Assembly (NCBI RefSeq): GCF_031877795.1
Contig: NC_133935.1
Span: 54,131,330 to 54,195,329 of the forward strand
Length of the DNA stretch: 64,000 nucleotides
From: Strix aluco
Taxonomy: Eukaryota > Chordata > Aves > Strigiformes > Strigidae
Reading direction: 5' to 3'
Below the pieces are notes generated by a model. It worked only from the letters and a program-made list of their open reading frames with translations, made no database searches and was not told where the DNA came from. The translations under genes and the position numbers were made by a program. Shown here piece by piece: positions 24,621-38,100 of the stretch. How positions within the stretch are numbered: the first letter of the stretch is position 1; every line of letters starts with the position of its first letter.

Positions 24621-27600
24621 AATCTCTGTTACCTCTATAGTTTTTAAACATTAAAATTGTGATCTAAACAAATGTTGAGGCCATATTCATTCTTTCAAAG
24701 GGATGACTATACATCATTATAATGCCTTAAATAGCATGTGCTCCTACTCTTATGCAAGTATTTTCACTGAACTCAAGGCATCCAGCTCTTGCAAAGCCAA
24801 CTATATTAGACTCGGTGCAGTATATAGAGCAAAACATCAATAGATGTCTATGGAGCATTAAAATAAAGTTTCCAATACAGTTTTAGAGGGACCTGAAGCA
24901 GGGATCTATGGTCACCACAGACTGGGGTTGCCAAAGATGACAGTGTTTCTCAAGCCCAGTGCTTGTTTCTGCCTACTCCTTGAAGACTTGTTTGCCAGTC
25001 TGTTTCAGGGTCAGGTCAGGCAGTTTAGCTTAAGGGCTGCTGTTAGGGTTGGGTTTGAGTTCCGATGCCAGACTGGTGCCTGAAGTGGCTAAACCCTGCC
25101 AGACTTTCTCTGCTATCTATGGAAGCAGAAGCCATTAGGAGATGGATGAGGAGGATATCAGAAGACAGTAATGTCTTAAACATTCCGAGATAGTAGATCT
25201 GCCAAAGTTCCTCTGTCAAAGCCTTAGAGGGACTGGAAAATGCTAACTTTTTGCCTTTGACCACTAATTTTACTAGTGCTCAGGTTGTAGTGACCACTTA
25301 TAAAAAGACCTCTTGGTTAGAGTCCTAGCCGTAAGACTGAAGAGCTTGACTGAACAGGGTGAGTACAGCCAACACCTCTGGCACAGCTCCCTGGGGTCCT
25401 CTGCAGGAGAAGTGATGGGAGGATCCTTGGCAAGCCTTTGCCCAGTCCCCAGGCCCAGGAAAATGTCTCCAAGTCATAATCATGGGAGCACAGAGGTACA
25501 AGCTTCTGCACTGACCTGGTCTAATAGCCTCCTCTGTTTGGCATACCATTTGCACCCACTTCTCTACCCAGCCAAGCCTAATCATCTCATAGCCATACCT
25601 TAAGACACAGGAACATGGGTTGTGGAGCGGAGGAAAAAAAAGGAGAATCTATAGTTCTTTTTTTCCTTGCTTGCAGAGGTGACAACAAACATCTGTCACC
25701 TTCTGCAGTACAGTCTGACAGCTTCACCTGAAGTTCACCTAAAACCATGCAGCCAAAGGAAAAAATGCCAACATCCTTCCCGGTCACACACTTCTATCTT
25801 TGGCTTGGCATGGTCTTGTACTCCCAAAATCAGCCAGATCTCTGAGTTCACCTGACCAGTCCCTACTTGGGGGTGGAAAAAAAAAGGAAAATTACTATTT
25901 CCTAGGGCAAGGGATGCAGCTCTGTCTGAAGGAAGATTCCCCCATATAGTTCAAGTCGGGTCTTAATTTGACTTAAGTTCATGTGAAATTGCAGTTAGTT
26001 TTCAGGCTGAAGCCCAAATTCAAGCCACTGTTAAGGTGTCTCATTTCCCACTACACCAAGAAGTAACCACTCATGCCAACTTTAAGTGAAGGGTGGAGAT
26101 GGTAGGAGCAGGGACAAGTGATAAGTCCATTTCCAAGCCTTTCTAACCACAAACCCGCGATAAACTGAACGTGGGCTTCGCTTCTTACACCCTGTTCTCA
26201 GACCCATGCAGGACAGCAGCACCGTTTGCTTTGCAGTCAGTTGTGTTAGCAACCTCTGGATGAAATACTGACTTCTTAACACAGATCCCAGTGTGCTTAG
26301 AAAGAAGTTTTCAGGCAGCCTAGCATCTGTGTTTTGTAAATACTAAGTGCCATGCATTTCTCTTTCAACTTACAGTTACGGAAAATGGAGACTCAAAGCT
26401 GTTGGTGTTACACTGCTAAATGCCACGGTGCTGGCAAGGGTCAGTGCTGCTGGCTTAGTGTGCCTCAGCCTTGCCATGGCTCACTGCTTGAAAAACATGA
26501 AGTTATTGGGATTCTTGGAAAAAGGTGTCATTCAGCCAAGGCTTAGACAATAGGGCTAAGAAAGTAAACTGCAACCAGCTGAGGTGGCACAGGGCAGGCC
26601 TATCCGGAAGCCAATCTGCAGAGCAAAGCCACCTTGTGAGGCTGATGGTGGTGCCTGGCCAACTGCTGCCCTCTTTGAGATCCCTGTGCTATGGGCCCAC
26701 AGAGGCTGCTGCCCTGGAAAAACGGAGGGAAGCATATCATCACAGGAGTCAGAACATACCATGGAGACAAGGACCACATCCCCTCCTTGGAAAATGTCAT
26801 CTGGCTTAAAGTCTCAGGTCCTTTTCCCAAAGGTAACCAGATCCTCCTCCTCCTGCCTTCAGTGTCCCCTTGGGAGAGTGTTTGGCCAGTGGTCAGCAAA
26901 ACTTAAGCACTGTCCTCTTGCCAGTTATGAAAAGGTGGCGAAATTCACCTAGTTTTTGGTGGCAATCATTACTTCAGACTATACCCTTTGAATGTGCCAG
27001 GCACTGACCATGCCCATGACATGCTCCCATGAGCTCTTCCTTCCTGGATACCTTTTGGGACCTGTGCTCAGGTAAGCTCCCAAAAGTGATTCTTTCCAAA
27101 CCCCACTGCTTTCCCAGCAGTGCTCACTTCACATAGGCTTTGCAACAGCTGGACCATCCCCATTACTGCCTGTTACAGACCTGCCCCACAGCCCAGGCCA
27201 AGCTGTCAGCTCCCCTCACCTCACTTAGGAGGGGTTTGCTCAACCATTCCCCTTGCACAACACTGTATGGCAACAGCCCTTGCACTGAGGTGTTTGACAG
27301 TGATTAGAGAGGTGAAAATCAAGTATCAGTTGCAGGAGCACCCATGGCTGCCATTTCCCCTCTCCAGGCTTGTGCCATGAGCTCATGCTGGTGAGCAGCT
27401 GATGAGGATGAGAGGGTCTGTTGGCCAGATGTCTCTCCAGCCACTGGGACTAGTCCTCCAGAGCTCCTGGATGTGCAGTTGCCGCAGACATGTGGCAGGC
27501 ACGGGGCTCAGCAGCACCACCACAGCAGCCAAGAGTGTTGAGGATAAGAAAGCAGTTGTTCTACCCCGGATAATTATAAGGGAGCATAGCGGAGTTAGGC

Positions 27601-30600
27601 GCCAAGGTATTGGAAAGTGTTATGATAACAAAAAAACTCATGAAGAGGGTGGAGAAATTTTTATGACGTGAGATCAGATTAATGACCTGTACAACGGCTG
27701 CAGTAAAAACAGCAGCATACAGATGCTACAACATTTGTAGAACACATTTCTTCAAACCATAACCAAAGCCTGTAATTTTCTAGGATGTTAAAAAAAAAAA
27801 AAGAAAAAGAAAAAAAAGAAAATTATATGTTCACTGACAAAACTAGTTCTTGCAGACTCTGAAGTCTCCTCGGGCTTGGTGCAGGCAACAGTTCCCACTA
27901 GTATTTCTTACATGAAAGCTGGATCTCCTATTAATTTTCAGATGCTGTTTGTAGATAATCAGAGAAGTACCAGATGCTGGAGAAACAACTTCCCTGACAT
28001 AACAAGGAATTATATATCTCTTGCAATTAGATCATCATAAAATGAAAGGAAAACAGGCATCAGTCTGCCATTCTCGCATCCAGTGGCATTTAAACAATGA
28101 GTGCAGTCTCTGTTACTACTGCTGGCAGGCCTCCAGCAGCACTTTGAAAAGGCAGCGTGGCCTCCCTGTAAATTGATAAACAATCTTGTTGAGCAACAGG
28201 CACAGGAACATTCAAGCCTTTGTTAAATTTTGACTTGACTCGAGCGCTAATTGGCATCTTTCCAGGCAGAACAAACAGGGTCAACTTCTCCACTTTCCCG
28301 AGGCAGATAACCAGAATCCACAGCTCCCATAGTTAATGGAATAAAACCCAGGAATGCAGAAATTGTTTGTCTTCTTAAAGCGTTCTGGTAGTGAAATGAA
28401 AGCTGACAAAAAAGCCTGAATGACTGAGTTCTAGTTGTGCTCATGGCTTCAACACACACTCAGTATCATTACACAAGCAGATGTGTCATCTTCACATGGG
28501 ATGCTGATTTCCTAGGGTAAAATGTGATAACTGGCTGTACCATTCAGGACCAATCTAATCCAGGGAGGGGAAGATATCCTCACCTCTGCTCTGTGCCAAA
28601 GAATAAAGAATGGCCTGAAATCTTTTGTATGGGGCTGCCAGTGCCCACCAAGATGCAGAGTATTCTCTAGGGAGCAGGAAGTGTGTTCAGACACATGCGT
28701 GCCACCTAATTATCTTCCTTCATCCCGTGCTCCGGCATGTCCCTGCCTGCTCCAGATTACACAGGGGCAAACTCAGCTCTTGGTGGGACTCATGCTCTGG
28801 TCAGTCACAAGGAAGTTCCTTCCTGTGGCTAACCAGAGCATGAGCCCATCAAGCAGAAGATGCACCCCATCTTTGGGGTGAAGTTTGCAACCCCCATGCA
28901 GGCAGCTAAAGCACTGAGCAAGTGGGTTGGCACTACAACACACCAGGCAAACACATCACCAACACCTTGACTTCTCTGGCGACAACCTCACTATCCTAAA
29001 AGAGAGGATGATTATAAATCAGTTCATTCAAGTAAGAACATGTCTATATTTACATTACAACCCTCTATCAAGCACAATAGATCACTAGTCCCGTTTACTG
29101 AAGAAATGACCCATACTTCCTCTGAGGACATCTGAACACCACTCCGAGGGCTCAGGACAGTTATCTAAAATTGGAAAGCTTTTTTTTATTTTGGTATTGA
29201 CAAACAGTCCAGATGCCAGTAAACAAAATAGGTCAAAATTAACATCTAGAAAACACCTTTTGCAACATGCTCTTTACTCACCTACCTCTGAGGAAACACT
29301 GTGGTTAGCACAGGTGAGCAATGAAAACAACACCCACAAAGAGCAGGATTCATTGAAGCCAGCTCTGAGAGGTGTACTTTTCACAAGGGGACAGACAGGA
29401 TGAGGGCGTTTACCCACAATAAGACCATGCAGTGTTTCCAACCCCACTACTTTATAGGTGTTGTCTCAGTGGACCTCCGTAAGTGCTCCACCAAAGGCAG
29501 TACTGTCCCAGCACACAGCTGGTATCACCTCCGCTACCTTGCTGGGGAAGTACTAACTTTGGGATGTCCTATGGCTCAAAGCTGCAAAAGAGATTTCATG
29601 TGTCCTTGACATACATTTCCCCAGCAAAATTTCAATCCCAGGGACATTCCAGGAGGATCTGGATGAGTCAAAGGCAGAAAACCCAGTCTACTTACAATAG
29701 ACCGGATTAGCTATATAGAACCCATATACAAATGCTGTACATCTTCGAAGAATTAAAAGTGAATTAATGGCTCACAAGGATGCCATTTAGACTGCCAAGT
29801 TTTATGAGCAAAGGAATTTAGCCACAAAGATCTTGGGTTGGTACAAAGCTTATTTCACAAAGGTCACTAGCAGCCACCACTAAGTGGTAGGAACACTACT
29901 GAAAAGGACCAGACAAATTACTAATTAGATACACAGAGCTACTCTCAGGCATTACTTCCACAGACTTTCCAAGGTTTGCAGCCTGCTGTGAAATGGCTGA
30001 GGTCCGCTGTGGTCAATGGAATTAGCCTTAGATTTATATAATCTGATAAAATGTTTTAGACGTTCACAATCTGAAGAACTGTCTCAGACATTCACAATCT
30101 GAAGAACTGTCTTAGTGGGTCTCTACTAAGATACTAAGTTATACATTAATTGCTTTGGGGGGATGAAGGGGACGAAAGAAATGCTAGGTAGGCTTCAAGC
30201 CTTTATATCTTTTACTGCTGATATAGGATTTATATTTTATTGGTTCCAATCTTAGTAAGAAATGAAAAATCACCTAAACCAACTCAGTAAAGATGTGGAG
30301 AATCAACAAAAACCCAGGAAAATAAATAGCAAAGGATGCCAGTGTTGTACTGCTGAGGAAAACATTCTAAGGAATGAAAACTACCACAATGGAGTTGTAG
30401 GAGCTCCAGGTCTTTTAGGGCAACATTACTGCAAATCTTAACTGAGAATAAAAAAATTAAAGGCAAGTGCAAGTGTGGGTGTAAAGCTCAGTGAAATCCC
30501 ATCTAATGCGTGAGGCCCAAGCTGTGAGGAGGCAGCCAACATGGCTAGTGATGGCTGTTGAGAATTGCACAACTGGACACCAGAGACTGCTCTATTCTTG

Positions 30601-33600
30601 GGGCAACATTACTTTGCAAATGCACTCATATTTCTATGTGTGTGTTTAGCTATTGCTGCTCTTTTCTCTCATCTCCACAGTCAGTTGTGCAAAAACATCA
30701 TTAGCTATATGATTTCTCCTTGTGGGCTACACACGCAGACTAATCACTGACACAAATTTATCTTTCTTATCCAAGTCAAGAGGTAAATCAGCACAGACAC
30801 CAGCAGTTTAGCACTAAACCAATAAGCTTTGCAGCAGTACTGCATGCTACAGAAAATATATCTGCTCTCAATTCCGGTGAAACTGGGTCACCAAAAGTAT
30901 TTCCTCCTGCACTGTTGTTTTATATCTGAACACACAGAAACAGAAGTGTTACTGCAGTGCACAAGTTCCTGATGACCTGTGGAACAAATCCACCTCACCC
31001 AGAAAGGAAACAAAGAGCAACCACAAGCCTCACTGGGACTTTTTCATTTTTCATCGGTTAGGTCTGGGATAAGACAGACACCCCATGTTTTGCTTCAACA
31101 TCTGAAAAAAATAGTCATACCACAACGCTAATGTGTGTGTGTCATTTAGCTGCCCATCTCACGTTGCTTGTGACAGCCTTAACCTATCTGCAAGACACTG
31201 GGTGGCTGCTGCTTTTTCTGTTTCAAGTCAGCACATGGTGCTTTTAGAAGGACTGTCTTCCATCTTGGCTACCAAAGGAGTTTGGTAGACTCCGTAAAGA
31301 GATGCAAGTTGCGTGTCACCTGGGATGCCTAGAAGGAGAGTAAGAGGAAAAGGTTGCACACATAACCTTAACAATGGTTGAAGTAAGAAAAGACTGACAG
31401 AGGGTCAGAAAGCTTTGTGTAAAAATATAGGTCCCTTGACGAGCCATGCTTTCATTTTTAGAATGTGCTGCCCTCTCATCTCAGGCTTTCATACCGCTGT
31501 TTCTCAGGAGAGAGGCTCAAACTGCCCCCAGTGCACAGCCAGTCAAGATGGTGAAGTCTCTGTTCAATGCATTCTGCAGAGATGCACAAAACAAACTGCA
31601 AAGGAAGAAAGTGCCCACAAGAGACCCAACACCTCCTCAGAGTTGGCCAGGCAAGGAAATGTTGGCCAGAAGGCTCATTCGCCTGCAATCCTGCATTTGA
31701 GGGCCTCAAGGAGGACAGGGAAGGAGAATAAGGCAGCTCCATTTATTTATAACTCCCTTTTTTAACACTTTTGTCCTCTTCTGTCTGACTCAGCCTCTGT
31801 CCTGTGGTTGAAATTTCAGTGTCAAAACATAAGCAATTTGAATGCATTTCAATAATATTAGTAATAATAATACTTGTTATATTGCTACATTATCATAATT
31901 ATAATAATTCAGAAAGTGTGCTTTATTTATATTCTTAAAATGTGCCTTCCCTCTGCCTTTTTATTGAAAATATCTTTTTCCTGAGTTTTTATAAAAATCC
32001 CAAGCATTTTCAGGTGCCTCCCCTCTCCCCCTTGCCCAGGTGGTGTAGCCATGGCTGCATTTTTGCAGAGGCAGCTCAGACCTGAGACTCTGGGGCAGAC
32101 TGGGGACCCTCGCTCTCTGCCTGTCTGCTCTCAGGGGCCGGGCAGGAAGGACGGAGCCAGCTTCTTGGCCCCCATCGAGTTCCCAAACCACTGAGAGCAA
32201 AAGTAACTCACCACATGTGCCAGACAGGTTTGCTGAACCATTCCCAAACGCATGGGGTCGGTATTAGGACTGACCGTCCCACCTGTCATCTACCCCATTC
32301 TTTTCTTGCCATAATAAACCCATAAATTTTCAGTCATTGCCTTTGTGCTTTCAAAGGACCGCCAGCAGCCTGGCTTCTGTAACACTGAACAGAGCAAAGC
32401 ACAGAAATAATGTGCTTATACCCATAACCACCTACATTATTGCTCTTTTGCTGGTACAAGCTACCTTCTCCCTGTGGAGCCAGTGACCCATTTAAGGGTT
32501 TGCACTGCTGCACCGTAACCTGAGTGGCATCAACAATGCTTCCATTTGGCACCTGTACTTATGGCATCCTGATATTACAATAACACAAAACAGATCTCTG
32601 CAGCTTTCACAGCTCCTTGGTGATAACTGAGAGCTAACACAAACGTTATTCTAACACCATCCAACCAAATCTGTAATAAGTTTTGGTCTTGTATGGAAAA
32701 TCTTTCAATAAATGAGAAGTTTTACATTAGTTTTCTTCCTGTTTTACAGAATAAACCTTGTCAGAAGCATTTTAACTTTAGCCCAGTTGATTGGTGATAC
32801 TCAGTGTGTTTCACAAACTTAGCAAAACTCAAAGCAATTAAAATCAAATTAAGGGGTGTTCATTGGGTAATCATATGCAGGCAAAACCACAGAGCGTTGT
32901 TAGTCCCAAGCATGTAGAAGTTAGCCAATATGGCTTTCCTGGTATATTGCCGCAGCAAATGACAACACAAAATTGATACTAGGCAGAAGACCAGCAGAAG
33001 ATCTGCAAACACCATGAAGGAGTTGAATCTCTACAGTTGTCTTAGCTGTGCCTCCTGCAGTTTGTTATAACATCGCTCGCACATGGAAGCAGATGGTATG
33101 CTACGTACCAATTTACTATGCCTCTCTTTCACAGATTTCTTTTCAGCACCGTCTGTGCATTTTTATTCAAAAGGGGACCATATGGTCCCTGTGAGGTAGT
33201 TTATAAATAATTGTGTATTTACAGTAGCAATCGAAACCAGAGTCACATGCTTACCTTCAGGAAGGCAGCTGAAAGTAGCTGGGTACTATAAGGTTTGGAA
33301 TGATTTCCTCAATACAGCATAGAGATATGCAATGAATAATTAAACAGAAATTGATTTCACGTGGCCTTCCTGATTATATTTGTTCTGCTACTGCTGCAAA
33401 ACACAAGGTTCCTAATCAGAGCTGGTCAAAGAGAAACGGGACTGTGTGCACTCTGACAGCATCACCTCCATCCATCATTTGCAGGCTGGAGCAATGACCC
33501 TGTGTCCCTGCTCTGCCAGGGGCTGGATTAAGCTCTTGGTGAAGGATGGCCTAGGAAAGATGGTGCTGTCTTACCAGGAGACCCTCCTTTAGTTCATCCT

Positions 33601-34153
33601 TGAAGTCTGCAGGGGCTCGTTTGAACACCTAGCTCAGCCCTTCCCCCCAGAAGAGCAGTTTTCCAGGTGCAGATGGTTGGAGGACAGCAGATATCTAGCT
33701 ACCACTGCTTCCCAAAACACTCTGAGGAATAAAGGCTCCTGTGAGGAAAGGCTCACCCTTCCCCTTTGCTCCCCATGTGCCCATTGACCATATCTTATTT
33801 CAGTCTCAGCAAAGAGCAAATTTACCTTAAGAAAAAAACAACTGCCTGAAGAAATAAGACCAACGTTACTCATGTAAAACCCCAACATTTTTCAAGGTGG
33901 CAGGGACTGAACTAGGGGCTACCTGTGCCCCCCCTGAATATTTTCAGCACTGCCCTTGGTTTTGCACATAAAGAATGAAAGACAAAACTGCACCTCCCTG
34001 GTACCAAGGGAGGGTGTGCAAGGTCAGATGTCCCAGATGCTCGGTCTCCCCACGGGGTATAAATTGCCAGAAGAGCTCGGCTCCTGCTTAGGTCAATAAA
34101 TAAGAGCATATTTCTAAGAAGTGCTCCACATTGCTACTACTGGCCAGGATATG
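24621..34153. other. Intergenic DNA without recognised genes
   Basis: Unique, mostly AT-rich sequence with more GC-rich patches (26.5-27.5 kb, 28.6-28.9 kb, 32.0-32.2 kb). An A-rich purine tract occurs at 27,790-27,823. Open frames do not exceed about 120 codons, have no domains and are not flanked by matched splice sites that I could support. Older repeats too diverged to recognise by eye may be present. Confidence 0.6.
30058..30113. repeat. 28-bp tandem duplication
   Basis: Two adjacent copies (30,058-30,085 and 30,086-30,113) sharing TTCACAATCTGAAGAACTGT. They differ at only about two positions, which suggests a fairly recent duplication. Confidence 0.9.
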
Positions 34154-34219
34154 TCAGCGAGAGCGTTCTTCCAGAGAGTTCAGTATCAGTGAGAGCGTTC
34201 TTCCAGAGAGTTCAGTATC
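34154..34219. repeat. 32-bp tandem duplication just upstream of the LTR
   Basis: Two copies (34,154-34,185 and 34,186-34,217) containing GAGAGCGTTCTTCCAGAGAG, differing by one base, plus the first two bases of a third unit. It ends 116 bp before the LTR. Confidence 0.92.
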
Positions 34220-34330
34220 TCTTTGTAATTCCTGACTACTCATCTGAGGGTTTAACTGGGGATGCTGGAATAAACATGGACCCTGACACCCTAATCCCGC
34301 ACCCTCAGCATGAAATTCTGACTTCTCTGG

Positions 34331-34335
34331 TCACG
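34331..34335. repeat. Left 5-bp target-site duplication of the LTR
   Basis: TCACG immediately precedes the LTR and is identical to 35,151-35,155. Confidence 0.8.
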
Positions 34336-34768
34336 TGTGAGAGACGAGAAACCAGGCCTGTGAGAAACTAAGAAAAACAGCCTGAGAAAGCAAAAGTTGA
34401 GGCTGGTCAAAGAAATGCCTCAAACACTCGCAAGACAAAACTATGAGTCACAGGGTGCATTCTGTGGAGGTCGAAGCTGATAAGGCTGCCCGAATAACAC
34501 AAGATGGGACTGGAGGAGGGAGCCCTGTGAAGACAGGACGGCTCTGCTCTGGTGCACCTGGCCAAAACTTCAAGGGCCATCTGTCCGGTGAATGACCTTT
34601 GCTTCATTATCCACGAAATGCATATTAAAGTTAACACCCCTCAATATGCTAACGAGGGCTAACATGATCATGCTAATTACATCATCCCATGAAACACCTC
34701 ACCCCTCCCCGTACATGGGATACGTAGGTATGTGGGTCGACCTAGGGGATGGACCCAAGGAAAGTGGG

Positions 34769-34774
34769 TATAAA
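34769..34774 (+). promoter_or_regulatory. TATA box of the solo LTR
   Basis: TATAAA in GGGTATAAATCAAGG, 434 bp into the LTR. It is the expected core promoter of U3, with the polyadenylation hexamer 289 bp further on. Confidence 0.7.
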
Positions 34775-35057
34775 TCAAGGGGGGGTGGGGGGGGTGGCGC
34801 GGCCCGAGGAGGGAGAGTGCAGTGAAGCGAAGACGACGGATGCCAGCGAAAAAGACGGATGTCTCCCGTGCCTCCCGGAACCCTCGTCGGCAGGAGCAGC
34901 GCAGAAACCCAGATCGGTGATCTGTATTTCCCCATTCCCTCTATCTCCCTCTTTTCCCTTTCCTATTAAGCAATGCAAGGCATATTATATTGCTTGCCAC
35001 AACTTGCTATATACTTAGCCAACTATCGTGTGTTCAATTAGTACATTGTGAGTAGTT

Positions 35058-35063
35058 AATAAA
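35058..35063 (+). terminator. Polyadenylation hexamer of the solo LTR
   Basis: AATAAA in the 3' part of the LTR, followed about 25-40 bp later by GACTTGTTGTCCGC, a plausible GU-rich downstream element near the R/U5 border. Confidence 0.65.
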
Positions 35064-35150
35064 TGTTTAGACTTGGAGACTTGTTGTCCGCTCCATTGGG
35101 GATTTGCGAATCTGAGTCACTTGTCCCCCTCATCTGAGCGGGACGTGACA

Positions 35151-35155
35151 TCACG
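35151..35155. repeat. Right 5-bp target-site duplication of the LTR
   Basis: TCACG immediately follows the LTR and is identical to 34,331-34,335. Confidence 0.8.
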
Positions 35156-38100
35156 GACAATCCTGTAGTCCAATTTCTACCTCACTCCCCACCCCATTGG
35201 CACAATGTTTTTTGTGTGTCAAAGTTAATATTGGATAAAAATTAAGATAAAACATTCAACCTAGGCAGCAACATTATAATTCTCTTTACTTTCCATTCCC
35301 TATCACTTGCACTGCTGATGGGTAACGAGATTTGCTTTTCATCACGATCCTTCAGGTTGATGCCTAAGAAGAGAACTGTGGGCTGCAATTTACTAAGCTG
35401 GGAGGAAGGATTAGGTGGGTTATGTAAGCAAGACAGCAAAATCAATCACAAATGAAATTTAGACTCATTCCAGTGTGTTGAATCTCCCCTCTCCCCTTCA
35501 GCTTGAGGAGAAAAACTGCAGAGATCTGTACAAGGATTTGAGAAGTGGCTTTCAGGCACTGTCCCTCCTATTCCTTTCCAGCTTGGCTGTTCACACTGCC
35601 AGATGCTGCCGGCATCTTTTATTTCAGTTATCCAGCACGTGCATCAGTGCCACATGCAGCAATGTGTACCGATGTGTTTCTCTCACACAAGTATGAAGGA
35701 AAAGTAGTATAACATATACTTGCAGCCCCGGACGATTAAGTTTACTCCTGTTTCAGTGATCAGTAAATCTGGACTCAGGGAAGGTGATGGCTTGCCCACC
35801 GAGCACATGGTGACCAAGAGGACAAGCACAGCCAGCCCTAAGCTCTCCAGGGGTGACCATGGGGATGGCACGTGGTGGGAAGTGGAGCAGGCTGGGTTTG
35901 CAGCATTGCAGAGACATCTCTTTCAGAGATGACCAGCCTCTGTGGTGCTCCAGTTGTTTGCCATAAGAAAGCTAGAAGAGGCATTGCCTGGAATTGCCAC
36001 CATGTCACCACTTCATGAGGTTGTTACAGCATGGTCCTCTTGCTGAGAGGGTGAGGAGGGCTGCCCGCCTGTGTCCCCACCACAGCTGCTGGCCATCCTG
36101 CCCTTTCCCATGCCTTGTGTAGGTCGCCCTGTGAAAGCATTTGCGGCAGCATGAGCTGCCATGTGGAATGCCACTCACCAGGGACTCAGCTGGTATTTTC
36201 CCCGCTGCTGGATGTAAGCTTTCTGCCTGCTTTCCTTATTTAAAGAGTGAGAAAGAAGTTTTGTTTTTCATTGTTTTTTTTCCGAGCTTGACAACCAGAC
36301 TGTTCACAGTAACAGAGTTAGGTAGAGATTAATGTTTCCATTATCAGCACTAATGTCTGACTCCACAAAGTTATTTAGGCTCCTAATAATAAACACAAGC
36401 ACCAGGCTTGCCCTAGATTTCCAAACTGAAATACCTCTGAAGATCTGGGTCTAAGTGGCCATATCAGTAAAACCATGAAACTAATTATACACAGAAGGCA
36501 ATCAAATGTGTAGACTAATCAGCTAAAACATAGAGGTAGTTTTTTGCTAATTGCTTTCATTAATAATTATTTTGCTGTTATTGATGATAATAGTTCAAGC
36601 TCTTTTTCTCCTGATGGGATCCCCTTAAATGTTCCAGTGCAATGCTCAATACAAATACAGTGCACCAGTTCTGTGCTTCTGCAAAAGCTCCAGATGGTGA
36701 AACTGACGTAGAAATAAGAAATATAATTTTTTGTCTAAACTAGTTCACTGTGATAAAACAAGCAAGCAGAATAGCTAAAAATACTGAATTTTTAAAAGTG
36801 TTATTGCTTCATATAATCTACAATGTTTTTGGTTTAGCAATCCTACCTTTAAAGGTATAGACCCATTTTTAAATATACAGGACCAGATAGTACACTGCTG
36901 CAAACAATAATTTCACTGATTTCATCAAAGCGGCTTTATTTTTTGTTAAGTGACAAACAGATCCAATAGTATCTGACCTCTATTTTTAGCTTTACTCCAG
37001 AACTCCACATTGTCCCTGGCATAGTAAAATGACACCTTCCACAAAGACAAGAAATTCATTGACTTCATATTCTAAACAAGCCATTGTTAAAATAAATGCA
37101 AGTCTCTTAACTCTTAACAATAGCAAGTCAGATGGATCTGACCTCTGCGGGTGGGACTTTAATTATGCTCACTATGTTTAAGAAAGTACAGTATTGTAAT
37201 AATATTATTCATTGCATACCAAGAGTTCCATCAAAGGCTTGACAATCCCAGGAAACGATGCACATCCTCACTTACAGTACTGCTAAAATGCTAAATATGT
37301 CCGGTCATATAAAGCCTGATCCTGTGAAGTTTTGGCATCGCTGCTTAATAGGAACTAGCAACATCTCCGGCCACCCCTTTCCCTAAGGGACAGTCACTGT
37401 GCTCAATCACAGCTTGCCGCCTTTAGCCGTCTCTAAAAAAGGCTAACTGGGATAAAACTACAGCAAAAACAAGGGGCATTGCTGCTGTAAAATGAAGTGT
37501 TTGTGAGGGGTGGGAAGGAGGGGGGTGAATAAGTGGTTATCTGGGGAAAGCCAGGGACAGGTCATTTATAGCCTGCAGAGGACAGGAGAACTGCTGGAGG
37601 GAGGGAGATTGCAACGTGACATAAAAGCAGTGTCTCTGCAGAGCCTGTGGTCTCTCCTAACCACCTCAGTCATGAACTGGAGTTCCCAGCCACCAAACTG
37701 TCCTCTTGAAGGACATGCTGCCACCTACCACTTCGGGGTCTGGCATGGAGCAGGGCATGGCTCGCCAGGCTCTCCCGCCTGCTGGTGGAAAGACCCATCA
37801 GGAGTGATAAATCCTGGCATCTCCTTCAAATGACATGGCTAATCAATACTTGCTTGATAATTAATTTTGAACCAATTTCATTGCAGTGAACAAGAAAAGT
37901 TGTCTGAAAGGAGTTATTGCAGCAGTCCTTTTTTTTTCATGGAAATACAGGATGCTGCTGCTCGTTCACAGCTAGTAGTGCCGACAGAAATAATCACAGC
38001 CTTATTCTGAGTCACAGGCTGTGTTTTGGATCCTTTTGAAATACTTCTTCTGGTGGAAATTAGCCACAATGTTCAAGCATCTAGAAAGTTAAACTCTTCC

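Larger units (their letters stand above)
34336..35150 (+). mobile_element. Solo LTR of an endogenous retrovirus, 815 bp
   Basis: The element begins TGTGAGAGACG and ends GGGACGTGACA, giving the TG...CA ends of a retroviral LTR. It is flanked by the 5-bp direct repeat TCACG (34,331-34,335 and 35,151-35,155). In order it holds a TATA box at 34,769 (U3), a G-rich block directly downstream, and AATAAA at 35,058 followed by a T/G-rich stretch (R/U5). No primer-binding site, gag, pol or env follows; normal intergenic DNA resumes on both sides. This fits recombination of a provirus down to one LTR. A 5-bp duplication suits ERVL or some gammaretrovirus-like groups. The family is not assigned. Confidence 0.88.
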
